Below, in pieces: positions 31,644 through 39,944 of a stretch of 44,173 nt of DNA. A program made the position numbers and the translations under genes. The DNA lies in NCBI GenBank assembly GCA_938041455.1, contig CALITO010000033.1, positions 1-44,173 of the forward strand, given 5' to 3'. The notes under the pieces were generated by a model. The model did not search any database. It saw only the letters and a program-made list of their open reading frames with translations, and was not told the origin of the DNA. Each line of letters begins with the position of its first letter. Positions within the stretch are counted from its first letter, which is position 1. Source of the stretch: an uncultured bacterium. Its GTDB lineage: Bacteria; Armatimonadota; JACIXR01.

Positions 31644-32321
31644 ATGTTGTTTTTCCTTGTAACATTTTTCACAGCCCCTCCACCTCCTCAGCCCGAAAGC
31701 TACACCGCCCTGCAGGTTGAAAGACCCCCCATCATCGATGGGTATTTGAATGAGTGGCAAGGAGTTACCTCCGTGGAGGTAAACTATGATATAGAGAGGG
31801 GGAAGAGGGTAGATATAAGGACCTACGCAAGAATTCTCTGGGATAAGGAAAATCTTTATATTTCCTTCCAATGCGAGGATGAGGACCCTTGGGCAACGAT
31901 AAGGAGAAGAGACGGTTTCCTTTGGGAAGAGGAGGCAGTAGAAGTTTTCATCGACCCCAAAGGGGATGGGACAAGATATGTAGAATTGGGAGTAAATCCT
32001 CTCAATACAGTGGATGATATCTTGATAATAAGGAAACCGAAGTTCCGCTGGCTTTTGAATTGGAACTTGTTCGACCTCAAGACGGCGGTGCGGAAGAGAG
32101 AAGGCGGATGGGATGTGGAGATAGCCATTCCCTGGTGGAATTTCCTCTCCTTTGACCTACCAATGCCACCAAAAGGACAAATTTGGAGAATTCAACTTTG
32201 TCGGGTGGAAAGGCCCGACCATAAGACCCCTATCTGGCTCTCCTGGTCTCCCACATCACAGACTTTTCACAAACCCGAGAACTTCGGAAAAGTTCTCTTC
32301 TCCTCTCAATTTATTAAGTGA
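31644..32321 (+). CDS. CBM9-like carbohydrate-binding protein (225 aa)
   Basis: Beta-sandwich protein resembling carbohydrate-binding family 9 / DOMON-like modules. ERPPIIDGYLNEW near residue 27 is the standard opening (ppxIDGxLxExxW). It is followed by DIRTYARILWDKENLYISFQCED (abridged), EAVEVFIDPKGDGTRYVELGVNP and a late IAIPWWNF, all in family order. A short hydrophobic N-terminus (LFFLVTFFTA) may be a weak signal peptide. AAAGGAG precedes the ATG. It occurs as a single domain without a catalytic partner and sits between hldD and a six-TM protein with gaps of 5 and 1 bp. The ligand is not predictable. Confidence 0.8.
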   Translation: MLFFLVTFFTAPPPPQPESYTALQVERPPIIDGYLNEWQGVTSVEVNYDIERGKRVDIRTYARILWDKENLYISFQCEDEDPWATIRRRDGFLWEEEAVEVFIDPKGDGTRYVELGVNPLNTVDDILIIRKPKFRWLLNWNLFDLKTAVRKREGGWDVEIAIPWWNFLSFDLPMPPKGQIWRIQLCRVERPDHKTPIWLSWSPTSQTFHKPENFGKVLFSSQFIK

Positions 32322-32322
32322 A

Positions 32323-32952
32323 ATGGACATCCTTAAGGAGGCGTTAATAGCTGGTATTTTGCTCGCTGGAATAATAAACACTATATATGGGGTGCCTTTC
32401 GTGGGGGCATACACCCTTGGCATACGAAGGAGAGCGCTACTTTGGACATTCCTCTTCCTTTTGGGCAACTTCTCGGCCCATCTTTTTATCTTCCTTGTAG
32501 GACTTAGTGGTGGAAGCGATGCAATGGAATTGATAGGAGAACTCAAGCCCTTGTTCCGCTTTCTTCTTTCTCTCCTATCGTTTTTAGCCGGGGGGTTTGT
32601 CTTTCTAACTGCCCTATTGCTCAATAAATTGCTTGCGGACATTATGGAGAGAATAGTGCTGAGCGGATGGATAATTTACCTCATGGGGTTCTTAACAGGG
32701 CTTTATCTGGGGAAGAACACTGTTGGGATGGGTATCTACTTAGAAAAAACGCTCTCCCTCTCCAAACCGATGTTCGCTCTTTCCGGTTTCCTCTTCTCTA
32801 TAGGTAGTTTCCTCTCCCCCCTTTATATAGCGGCTGCGCTTTTCGCGGTTTTTCCCTCATATATAAAGACAAAGGGTGAAAAGAGATTTTGGGATATCCT
32901 CGCCTCTATCTTGTTGATAATTACAGGCTTATGTCTTTTCTTTTGGGGTTAA
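32323..32952 (+). CDS. Six-TM membrane protein of unknown function (209 aa)
   Basis: Not a family I can name. There are six hydrophobic segments at about residues 5-27, 35-58, 72-97, 106-127, 145-170 and 182-208. The general layout (small, six helices, Gly/Pro in helices 1, 4 and 5) is reminiscent of CcdA/LysE-like transporters, but I see no diagnostic cysteine pair. I chose ATG 32323, one base after the preceding stop; a longer in-frame ORF from 32152 overlaps the CBM9-like gene and its extra residues look non-coding. The ribosome binding site is weak (AAGTGA), suggesting coupling to the previous gene. It ends 3 bp before the convergent MIP18-type gene. Confidence 0.7.
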   Translation: MDILKEALIAGILLAGIINTIYGVPFVGAYTLGIRRRALLWTFLFLLGNFSAHLFIFLVGLSGGSDAMELIGELKPLFRFLLSLLSFLAGGFVFLTALLLNKLLADIMERIVLSGWIIYLMGFLTGLYLGKNTVGMGIYLEKTLSLSKPMFALSGFLFSIGSFLSPLYIAAALFAVFPSYIKTKGEKRFWDILASILLIITGLCLFFWG

Positions 32953-32955
32953 ATT

Positions 32956-33255
32956 TCACCCCTCCTTCAACATCCTGTTTATGTCGTCCTCCATAATATG
33001 TCCCTTTACAATTACCTCCACCTCCTCTATTCCCTCAACGCTCTGTGCCTTTTCCTTCAATTGTCTACCTATATAGAGAGCCAAAGGAGGAGGGCAAAAG
33101 GGGGCGGTAAGGTGATAAGTGATAGTAACCTTTTCCCCTTCAACCTTCACCTCCTCTACGAGCCCCGCTTCTACTATGGAGAAACCGAGTTCAGGATCCA
33201 TTACATCCTTCAGTGCCTCCAGCACTTCTCTTTCCTTTTCCGATAGATTTTCCAT
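32956..33255 (-). CDS. MIP18/DUF59-family iron-sulfur assembly-type protein (99 aa)
   Basis: Single-domain member of the MIP18 (SufT/PaaD-like) family, linked to maturation of Fe-S proteins. The diagnostic DPELGFSIVEAGLVEEV is at about residues 20-36 (cited in short), and the family's hallmark Cys lies in LTAPFCPPP at about residue 54. Length and motif order match. GGAGGA precedes the ATG by 5 nt. It is downstream of rpsF in a two-gene unit, an unusual pairing. The window also encodes several predicted Fe-S proteins, but no other Suf/Isc genes. Confidence 0.88.
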   Translation of the reverse strand: MENLSEKEREVLEALKDVMDPELGFSIVEAGLVEEVKVEGEKVTITYHLTAPFCPPPLALYIGRQLKEKAQSVEGIEEVEVIVKGHIMEDDINRMLKEG

Positions 33256-33267
33256 TGGTTTCCTCCT

Positions 33268-33549
33268 TTACTTTGATTTCCTCACTATCATATGGCGGAG
33301 TATTCCCTCTTGGAGTTTGAGAAATTGGTCAAGTTCTTTGAGGGTATCACCGGTAGCGCGGAAGAGCACAACTACATAGTAGCCTTCTTCCTTGCGATCG
33401 ATTTTATAGGCGAGCTTACGTTTTCCCCACTCATCGATATCCAAGACCTCTCCCTTTATCTCTCTCTTCACCCTTTCCATAAGATCGTGCCTCGCTTCAT
33501 CTTCTAAATCCGGGTCTATGATGAACATCAACTCGTAGATATGTTCCAT
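33268..33549 (-). CDS. rpsF: 30S ribosomal protein bS6
   Basis: Ribosomal protein of the 30S platform, partner of bS18. The 93-aa product shows the family order YELMFIIDPDLEDE, GKRKLAYKIDRKEEGYYVVV (split: GKRKLAYKI, EEGYYVVVLF) and LREQEGILRHMIVRK-like C-terminus (LKLQEGILRHMIVRK). GGAGGT precedes the ATG. It has its own promoter and a structured leader (hairpin at 33578-33599). It is separated from ssb-rpsR, its usual operon partners, by about 11 kb, and is instead followed by a MIP18-family gene. Confidence 0.96.
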   Translation of the reverse strand: MEHIYELMFIIDPDLEDEARHDLMERVKREIKGEVLDIDEWGKRKLAYKIDRKEEGYYVVVLFRATGDTLKELDQFLKLQEGILRHMIVRKSK

Positions 33550-33577
33550 TTCATCTACCTCCCTATGGACTTTCTCG

Positions 33578-33599
33578 GCTCCCTTTTCAAGGAGGGAGC
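33578..33599 (-). promoter_or_regulatory. Hairpin in the rpsF leader, candidate ribosomal autoregulatory RNA
   Basis: A 7-bp perfect stem (GCTCCCT/AGGGAGC) with an 8-nt loop lies in the ~63-nt leader of rpsF. On the RNA strand it is followed by CCGAG. Upstream of the hairpin a CCCT could pair with the AGGG of the Shine-Dalgarno region. Many bacteria carry a leader that binds the bS6-bS18 complex and includes a hairpin beside a CCG element. The resemblance here is suggestive only. Confidence 0.35.
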
Positions 33600-33618
33600 A
33601 GGGCGATTAAGTATGTAA

Positions 33619-33647
33619 ATTTTAGACGAAAAAGAGTTATTTGACAA
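33619..33647 (-). promoter_or_regulatory. rpsF promoter
   Basis: On the minus strand TTGTCA (33647-33642), a 17-bp spacer and TAAAAT (33624-33619). It begins 6 bp after the stop of the upstream GH123-like gene. Initiation near 33612 gives a ~63-nt leader. Confidence 0.6.
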
Positions 33648-33652
33648 CCACC

Positions 33653-36388
33653 CTATTTCTTGGCTAACTCCCTGAGGAGCGCTAAGCGAACTTCTTCCAA
33701 CTTCTTAGGAGACCTCTCGTAATCTGTAGCACTTCTAATTATCTCCTTGAGGAAGTAGGAAGCTTTTTCCCTTCCAAGCATAGAGAGAAGGGCAAAGTCC
33801 TCAAAACCATCCCTCATCGCCTCCCAGCGGAGGGAGGAGCGGGGAGCGAATTTTCCTGGGTAGATAATCCAATTATCTCCCGGGGCAAAGCCCATATCCT
33901 TGAGTTCCTTATCGGTCCAAAAGTTCAGCCCCCAATGGAGCCAGCCAGTTGTCCCGTAAAGGAAGCCACACCAAGGAAGGAGGCGAGATTTGATAAGGGG
34001 ATAATCGAGCAAGCGATTAAGGAACTTTCCCTGGGGCACCCAAGCTGTATAAAACCACAATTCCGAGCCTTTTCTTTGGGCTTCCTTATACCCATCCAAC
34101 CATTCCACCAGATAGTTCAGTTGGGGGACTAATACTTCAAGGTAACCTGCCACCTCGGAGGCGGGGACATGGATAGCATCTATTCGCCTTAGTTTGGGGG
34201 CATAGCGGTGAGCGATGGCGGATTGTTCCCTCCAAGAGGCTACATTAACGAAGATAGGTTCATCCCCTATATGCATAAGGGTTTTATTTAACCATCCCTT
34301 CTCCTCCAAATGCTTTTGAAGTTGGGGAAGGAAAACATCCAAGCCCAAGGGGATTTGCTGTCCAGTGGTCTTGTCTATGGCATAGCGAGGGGGGAGGGAA
34401 AATGTTGGGCATTCCCACTCACCACTGGTTCGCCCGCCAAGGTGTGATAATTCTATAAGTTTGAATCCTTCTTGGAAGAAGAGTTCAACCCAGCGGTCAA
34501 AGGCGCTGAAATCAAAGGAAATTTCACCATCTTCATTCCTCCAAATTTTTATCAAGGACAAAGGGGTTAAGACGACATTCTGGTGTCCCCTACGCATCTC
34601 CCTTGCATATAGGCGAAGCACCCTCCAGAAATCCTCCGACCATTCCCTAAGGTTATGGAAACTCGCAATAGCGCCTGTTGAAAACCAGTTTGAGATGAAT
34701 ATAGGAAGCTCCTCAGGGAGGGTTACGGGAAATACCTCCACTTTGAGGGGAATGGAAAGGGAACCCTGCCCCGAGGCAACAAAGACTGCGCCTCTGTAAG
34801 TGCCCGGCTTCGCATTTTTAGGGACCGATACACTCAGGAGGAATGGCTGATTTTGATTTGCGGTGAGGTCAATCTGCCAATCCTCAAGCAATGGGTCGGG
34901 GAAATGAGCGGGAGCTTGGCGGATAAGTTCCTCAGGCGGTGTGTGGGTTGAATTCTTCTCTACATAAATGTAGCCAACGAAATTAAGGGAAATGTTCTCA
35001 GGAGGTAGAGAGGCTTTGCCATCTTCGTGGATAAGGGGGGTAGCTTCCAACCAAATCCCTTCTATAGAAGAAGAGGGAAGAAGAACTATTTGGGCACATT
35101 CCCTCTCATTACGAGCGGAAAAGAGCCTTATTTCCTTGGGAGCCTCCTGAGGTTTTGATGTGTCGGGAAAGACATTCTCCAGAGGAGATGTCACCCAGAA
35201 ATCAAGGGGAATTGAACCCAAGGGAGAAGGAGCAGGGAGGGATTGCCACAGCGGGGTGCTTTCGTTTCCCGCGGAGTCAACGGCAGTAATGGATAGTCCC
35301 TCGGTCTCCTTTGGTAAGGAAGCTTGGGATAGCCAAAGAAGGCGCTGATTAAAAGGAAGTTTCTTCAATATCCTCTCTTTTCCCTCTGCTGTGCGAACCT
35401 TTAATTGGAAGGCTTCGATGTCAAAGTCAAGGGGGTGGGGACGCCAACGGATGAAAAGATGGTGTGGTCTCGCCAAAGAACCTCGTAAATAGAACTCCAC
35501 TGGTGAGGGTGGCTTATTATCCCTGATAACCATCTTCAATGGTTTCACCTCCGTAGGTCTTCTACCATCAATCATAAAGGGAACAACAGCCACATAGACG
35601 GTTTTGGGAAGACCAGATACTGGGAGCCTGGCCTCCCTTAGGGGAAAGTCGAAAACCGCTTTAGGTCCGAGGTTCTTAAGGGATTGGAAGAAACGGGGCT
35701 CTATATAGACCTCATATCCCCTGATGCCTGTGGGGTCCTCAATCTCCCAGGCAAGGGAAATCTCCCCCCAGTCAGAGGGTTGGGGAATGACCTTGGACTC
35801 CGGGATTTGGGAGGGAATGGCGGTGGGAAGGAGCTCTAGGGAGTCGAACCAAGCTATTCCTTCATTAGGCTTGTCCGTGAGGAGGTCGAAGTGAACCCAA
35901 ACGGTTTGGGGCGGAAAGACAATTTCTTTCTCTATAAATGTCCACTCGGTGCTGCCGGAAACCGAGCCCGCGTTGACACCATCAAACCATCTGCCTTCTT
36001 TATCGAGGAACTCAACCAATATAGAGGCTTGGGCACCGCCAAGGTTATAACACTTCAGGTAAGCTCGCACGATGTAGCGCCCCGGTGGAAGGGTTAGAAC
36101 CTGCATAGCTATGCCCCTGTTCCCCTTTCCCATTATCTTCAGGGCCCTCTTCCCCGTTTTGACGATTTCCTCGTCTATCTCTATCTTGCTTAGCCCCGTC
36201 CCTTTACCTTCAACCTTCGCTTCATACCACCAGTGTTCGGTAGTCCACCCAGCCAATCCATCTTCAAAATCACCATTTAAAAGGAGGTTGTTAGCCAAAA
36301 GGGCATAAGAGATAACGAAGAGCAAAGCGAGGGGATTAAATACGATGCCAATTAGCAGTTGATGTAGGAAATGTTCCCTATGTTCCAT
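33653..36388 (-). CDS. Second secreted GH123/DUF4091-type protein (911 aa)
   Basis: Exported protein built around a GH123-like catalytic domain. A hydrophobic signal/anchor (IVFNPLALLFVISYALLA) is followed by a CBM4/9-like module starting NLLLNGDFEDGLAGW. Two beta-sandwich domains of fibronectin type follow (about residues 205-400). The catalytic barrel has the acidic pair D709-E710 in LMHIGDEPIF. The C-terminal segment SSLRWEAMRDGFEDFALLSML is the DUF4091 end block. The same core as in the 16164 gene, with one rather than two N-terminal binding units. The ATG lies 6 nt after a TATGAT box without a Shine-Dalgarno, so a leaderless mRNA is likely. Substrate unknown. Confidence 0.82.
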   Translation of the reverse strand: MEHREHFLHQLLIGIVFNPLALLFVISYALLANNLLLNGDFEDGLAGWTTEHWWYEAKVEGKGTGLSKIEIDEEIVKTGKRALKIMGKGNRGIAMQVLTLPPGRYIVRAYLKCYNLGGAQASILVEFLDKEGRWFDGVNAGSVSGSTEWTFIEKEIVFPPQTVWVHFDLLTDKPNEGIAWFDSLELLPTAIPSQIPESKVIPQPSDWGEISLAWEIEDPTGIRGYEVYIEPRFFQSLKNLGPKAVFDFPLREARLPVSGLPKTVYVAVVPFMIDGRRPTEVKPLKMVIRDNKPPSPVEFYLRGSLARPHHLFIRWRPHPLDFDIEAFQLKVRTAEGKERILKKLPFNQRLLWLSQASLPKETEGLSITAVDSAGNESTPLWQSLPAPSPLGSIPLDFWVTSPLENVFPDTSKPQEAPKEIRLFSARNERECAQIVLLPSSSIEGIWLEATPLIHEDGKASLPPENISLNFVGYIYVEKNSTHTPPEELIRQAPAHFPDPLLEDWQIDLTANQNQPFLLSVSVPKNAKPGTYRGAVFVASGQGSLSIPLKVEVFPVTLPEELPIFISNWFSTGAIASFHNLREWSEDFWRVLRLYAREMRRGHQNVVLTPLSLIKIWRNEDGEISFDFSAFDRWVELFFQEGFKLIELSHLGGRTSGEWECPTFSLPPRYAIDKTTGQQIPLGLDVFLPQLQKHLEEKGWLNKTLMHIGDEPIFVNVASWREQSAIAHRYAPKLRRIDAIHVPASEVAGYLEVLVPQLNYLVEWLDGYKEAQRKGSELWFYTAWVPQGKFLNRLLDYPLIKSRLLPWCGFLYGTTGWLHWGLNFWTDKELKDMGFAPGDNWIIYPGKFAPRSSLRWEAMRDGFEDFALLSMLGREKASYFLKEIIRSATDYERSPKKLEEVRLALLRELAKK

Positions 36389-36394
36389 ACCTAA

Positions 36395-36422
36395 ATCATA
36401 AAATATTGGGCCTATCTTTCAA
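36395..36422 (-). promoter_or_regulatory. Leaderless-type promoter of the 911-aa gene
   Basis: On the minus strand TTGAAA (36422-36417), a 16-bp spacer and TATGAT (36400-36395). The ATG starts 6 nt further on at 36388. Confidence 0.5.
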
Positions 36423-36463
36423 TCGTTTTCTTCCCTTGTTCAACAAAACCGACCGTTCTTACT

Positions 36464-36492
36464 TGCCTTTCCCCCATAGGGCTGGCTAAAAT
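36464..36492 (+). promoter_or_regulatory. purC operon promoter (very short leader)
   Basis: TTGCCT at 36464-36469, a 17-bp spacer and TAAAAT at 36487-36492. Expected initiation near 36499 leaves about 4 nt before ATG 36503, with no room for a Shine-Dalgarno. An out-of-frame ATG sits at 36498. Confidence 0.5.
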
Positions 36493-36502
36493 TAAAAATG
36501 CT

Positions 36503-37384
36503 ATGGAGAGAGCCATCTTTTCCACTGACCTCCCCCTGCCTCTTTTCAAAAGGGGTAAAGTGCGTGATATATATGAGCTGGAGGGACATCTTTTGTTCGT
36601 CGCCACAGACCGCCTCTCCGCCTTCGATGTAGTGCTCCCCACGCCTATCCCTTATAAGGGCAAGGTCCTCACTGCCCTCTCCCTCTTCTGGTTTGATTAC
36701 CTCAAGGACATCATCCCCAATCACATCCGTTCATTCCCCCTTCCCTCAAGCCTTGACCCTTATCTTCCCATCCTTGAAGGACGCTATATTATCGGTGTTA
36801 AAACTCAGCCAATCCCCGTTGAATGTGTTGTTCGCGGTTATCTCTTTGGCTCTGCCTGGAAAGAATATCAGGAAAAGGGGGAAGTGAGCGGTGTGAAGCT
36901 ACCCAGAGGTCTCAAGTTGGCGGAGAAGCTTCCCTCCCCTATCTTCACTCCCGCAACGAAGGCGGAAACCGGCCACGATGTGAATATAAGTTTCGGAGAA
37001 ATGGAAGATATAGTGGGGAGGGAAACCTCCCAGTTCTTGGTGGAGAAAAGTCTCGCTCTTTATAAGAAGGCATCCACTTACGCTGAGAGTAGGGGGGTGA
37101 TAATTGCGGATACGAAATTTGAGTTCGGTTGGCACGAGGGGAAGATAATCCTCATAGACGAGGTCCTAACTCCTGATTCCTCCCGCTTCTGGGATGCTCA
37201 ACTTTACAAACCGGGTGAAAATCAACCATCTTTTGACAAGCAATTCGTGAGGGATTACCTTGAAAGCATAAACTGGGACAAGGCCCCTCCTGCCCCTCCC
37301 CTTCCTTTCAATGTAGTGGAGGGGACGATGCAAAGATACCTTGAAGCCTATCGCAGGTTGACGGGAAGGGAGGATTTACAATGA
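36503..37384 (+). CDS. purC: Phosphoribosylaminoimidazole-succinocarboxamide synthase
   Basis: SAICAR synthetase, step 8 of purine synthesis, ligating aspartate to CAIR with ATP. GKVRDIYEL (residues 18-26), ATDRLSAFDVVLP and the nucleotide/aspartate-site block VVRGYLFGSAWKEY are all present. The late LIDEVLTPDSSRFW is the family signature. At 293 aa it belongs to the longer form of the enzyme. It heads a four-gene operon; its stop overlaps the apgM start as ATGA. The start codon is 4 nt from the predicted transcription start, so translation is probably leaderless. Confidence 0.96.
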   Translation: MERAIFSTDLPLPLFKRGKVRDIYELEGHLLFVATDRLSAFDVVLPTPIPYKGKVLTALSLFWFDYLKDIIPNHIRSFPLPSSLDPYLPILEGRYIIGVKTQPIPVECVVRGYLFGSAWKEYQEKGEVSGVKLPRGLKLAEKLPSPIFTPATKAETGHDVNISFGEMEDIVGRETSQFLVEKSLALYKKASTYAESRGVIIADTKFEFGWHEGKIILIDEVLTPDSSRFWDAQLYKPGENQPSFDKQFVRDYLESINWDKAPPAPPLPFNVVEGTMQRYLEAYRRLTGREDLQ

Positions 37385-38571
37385 AATATTTATTGATTGT
37401 GGGAGACGGCATGGCTGACCTCCCCCAAGAGGAATTGAGTTGGCAAACCCCTTTGGAATACGCTTATAAGCCCAATATTAATCGTCTTACCGCTTCCTCT
37501 CTCCTGGGGGGAATAGTGAGAACTATTCCCGAGGGAATGGAGCCCGGCTCAGATGTAGCGAATATGAACATCTTGGGTTACGACCCCAGGAAATATTACA
37601 CAGGAAGAGGGCCCTTGGAGGCAGTGGCTATGGATGTGCCTATGAATAAGGAGGATGTTGCCTTCCGCTGCAACCTCGTTTCCACGGATGGGGAGAAAAT
37701 AGTTGATTACAGCGCGGGACACATATCCTCTGAGGAGGCAAGAACACTAATAGAAATTTTAAACGAAAAGCTCGGCTCTTCAAAAATCCAATTCTATCCG
37801 GGGGTTTCCTATCGCAATCTTATGGTCTGGCGGGCTGGCAAGGACGAACAGTTCCTCACCCCTCCCTATTATATTACGGGGAAACCCTTCAAACCCTATC
37901 TCCCCCAGGGTGAGGGAGAGGAGTTCCTCCGTTCCTTAATCTATAACTCCTTTGAAATCCTTGACAATTTAGAGATAAATAAGAGAAGAAGGGACGAAGG
38001 CAAGCCACCGGCGAATATGATCTGGCTTTGGGGACAAGGACGCCTCCCCAGTCTCCCTCTTTTCTTCCTCAAATGGGGATTAGTAGGAGCGGTTATCTCT
38101 GCCGTGGACTTGATAAAAGGTCTGGGGAAGGCGGCAGGATTACAAGTTATAAAAGTGCCGGGAGCTACCGGCTATATAGATACGAACTATGAGGGCAAAG
38201 CCGAATACGCCCTTAGAGCCTTGGAACAGATGGACTTCGTGTTCATCCATATAGAAGCGCCAGATGAGTGTGGACATACCGCCGATTTGGAGAACAAGAT
38301 TCGCTCCATTGAAGATATAGACGAGAAAATCGTGGGCAAAATAATAAGAGAGCTCCCCTACATAGACGAGGATTTCAAAATCCTCATCCTCCCAGACCAT
38401 CCCACCCCCATTTCCCTCCGCACCCATACACCTGACCCTGTTCCCTTTATCATCTATTCCTCTGAGAAACCCCTTAAGGGAGAGGAAAACTTCTCGGAAA
38501 GATGGGGAGAGGAGAAGGATTATTTTTTAGAGGAGGGAGACAAATTAATAGAGATATTCTTGCGAGGCTAA
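37381..38571 (+). CDS. apgM: Cofactor-independent phosphoglycerate mutase, archaeal-type (ApgM)
   Basis: Alkaline-phosphatase-superfamily enzyme interconverting 3- and 2-phosphoglycerate in glycolysis/gluconeogenesis without 2,3-bisphosphoglycerate. VGDGMADLP gives the first metal ligand D9. GSDVANMNILGYDP contains the phosphoserine-forming S57. FIHIEAPDECGHTAD and LILPDHPTP carry further metal ligands. Length (396 aa) fits ApgM and is much shorter than GpmI. ATG 37381 overlaps the purC stop. The 3' end overlaps the annotated start of tilS by 70 bp. Confidence 0.94.
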   Translation: MKYLLIVGDGMADLPQEELSWQTPLEYAYKPNINRLTASSLLGGIVRTIPEGMEPGSDVANMNILGYDPRKYYTGRGPLEAVAMDVPMNKEDVAFRCNLVSTDGEKIVDYSAGHISSEEARTLIEILNEKLGSSKIQFYPGVSYRNLMVWRAGKDEQFLTPPYYITGKPFKPYLPQGEGEEFLRSLIYNSFEILDNLEINKRRRDEGKPPANMIWLWGQGRLPSLPLFFLKWGLVGAVISAVDLIKGLGKAAGLQVIKVPGATGYIDTNYEGKAEYALRALEQMDFVFIHIEAPDECGHTADLENKIRSIEDIDEKIVGKIIRELPYIDEDFKILILPDHPTPISLRTHTPDPVPFIIYSSEKPLKGEENFSERWGEEKDYFLEEGDKLIEIFLRG

Positions 38572-39944
38572 AGGAAACGATCAGGCAATATTCAATGCTA
38601 TCCTCAGGGGAAAGGGTGATAGTGGCGGTCTCCGGTGGTCCCGATTCCGTTTGCCTCCTCCATCTCCTTCAGAGAATTTCTCCCGAATTCAATTTGGAGT
38701 TGTTCGTAGTTCATCTCAACCATATGTTGAGGGAAGAAGCTACTGTTGAGGAGGAGTTCGTGCGTAAAATGGCGGAAGATATGTCTCTTCCCTTCTATAG
38801 TGAGCAAATAGATGTGAGGGCTCTCCTGGGAAAAGGGGAGACATTGGAGGAAGGGGCGAGGAGGATACGCTATGATTTTTTGAGGAGGGTAAGCGAGAGA
38901 TTTTCCGCTTCAAAGGTCGCTTTGGGCCACAATGCGGATGACCTGGTAGAGACGGTAATATTCAATCTGACAAGGGGGACGGGACTTCGCGGTATGCGCG
39001 GCATCCCCCCAATAAGAAAAGAAGAAAAAAACATTTTCATCCGCCCCCTCATAAACATCTGGCGAGAAGAGATAGAAGAATATCTCAGGGAAAATCAAAT
39101 CCCCTATATGATAGACCGTAGCAACCTCTCGCTCCAGTTCACACGAAACAAAATCCGTCACCAGATAATCCCCCTCCTAATAAAAATAAACCCCAGGGCA
39201 AAGGAAGCAATTCATAGGCTCGCCCTAATAGCGAGCGAGGCCTACTCCTTACTAAGAGAAGAGGCGGAGAGACGAATGGAGGAGTTAATAGAAAGGAGGA
39301 CGAAATCTCTCCTCCAAATCAACCTCGCCTACCTCTCATCCCTCCATCCTGCCCTTGGGAAGGAGGCTTTAAGGATAACCCTCGGCAAGTTCGTAGGAGA
39401 TATGAGCGAGATAGGGAGCGAGGAAGTGGAGAGGATTTTGGAGATGGAGGAGGGGGAGGCGCTTTCTCTTCCGGGCAACCTGCAAGCGAGGAGGAGGGGT
39501 GAAACCCTGCTTTTAAGGAAAGGAAAGGGGAAAGTGATTCCCTATGAAGTGACGATCCAAGTCCCCGGCTGGACATCCATTCCCCAGGCGGGGCTGGAAA
39601 TAGAAGCGAAAATAGTGGAGGGAAATTTTCTCATAAAGGACCCCGCTTGCTTGGAGGTCACCTTGGATATGGATAAGATAACAGGCAGGCTGGTGGCGAG
39701 GAATTGGAGGACTGGGGATAAGATGGTTCCCTTGGGGATGAGCCAACCGAAAAAACTTCAGGATATCTTCGTCGATTGCAAGGTATCAAGGGAGGAAAGG
39801 CATAGGATCCCCATAGTCTGCGACGAGGAGGGAATATTGTGGATAGTAGGCTTGCGAATTAGTGAGCAAGCCAAAGTGAGATATGAAACGAAAAGGGTCC
39901 TTCATCTAAAAACCGTCTCCAAAAAGGAGGTGCTTGAGGAATGA
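38502..39944 (+). CDS. tilS: tRNA(Ile)-lysidine synthase
   Basis: Converts the wobble cytidine of tRNA-Ile(CAU) to lysidine so that it reads AUA. The PP-loop VSGGPDS is at residues 43-49. LGHNADDLVETVIFNLTRGTGLRG (in part) and the tRNA-contacting FTRNKIRH follow. The C-terminal TilS domain ends with RVPLSxR-like GLRISEQAKV. ATG 38502 lies 70 bp inside apgM and its ribosome binding site is poor. Stronger GAGGAGGG sits near 38529, followed by ATT codons but no standard start, so the true N-terminus is uncertain by about 15-30 residues. The stop overlaps the next ATG (ATGA). Confidence 0.93.
   Translation: MGRGEGLFFRGGRQINRDILARLKETIRQYSMLSSGERVIVAVSGGPDSVCLLHLLQRISPEFNLELFVVHLNHMLREEATVEEEFVRKMAEDMSLPFYSEQIDVRALLGKGETLEEGARRIRYDFLRRVSERFSASKVALGHNADDLVETVIFNLTRGTGLRGMRGIPPIRKEEKNIFIRPLINIWREEIEEYLRENQIPYMIDRSNLSLQFTRNKIRHQIIPLLIKINPRAKEAIHRLALIASEAYSLLREEAERRMEELIERRTKSLLQINLAYLSSLHPALGKEALRITLGKFVGDMSEIGSEEVERILEMEEGEALSLPGNLQARRRGETLLLRKGKGKVIPYEVTIQVPGWTSIPQAGLEIEAKIVEGNFLIKDPACLEVTLDMDKITGRLVARNWRTGDKMVPLGMSQPKKLQDIFVDCKVSREERHRIPIVCDEEGILWIVGLRISEQAKVRYETKRVLHLKTVSKKEVLEE

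Noticed and set aside
36436-36448. TTGTTCAACAAAA, resembling an end of the inverted-repeat element
   Set aside because: Only one end is present, with no partner or shared interior nearby, and it lies in the purC/GH123 promoter region; could be chance.
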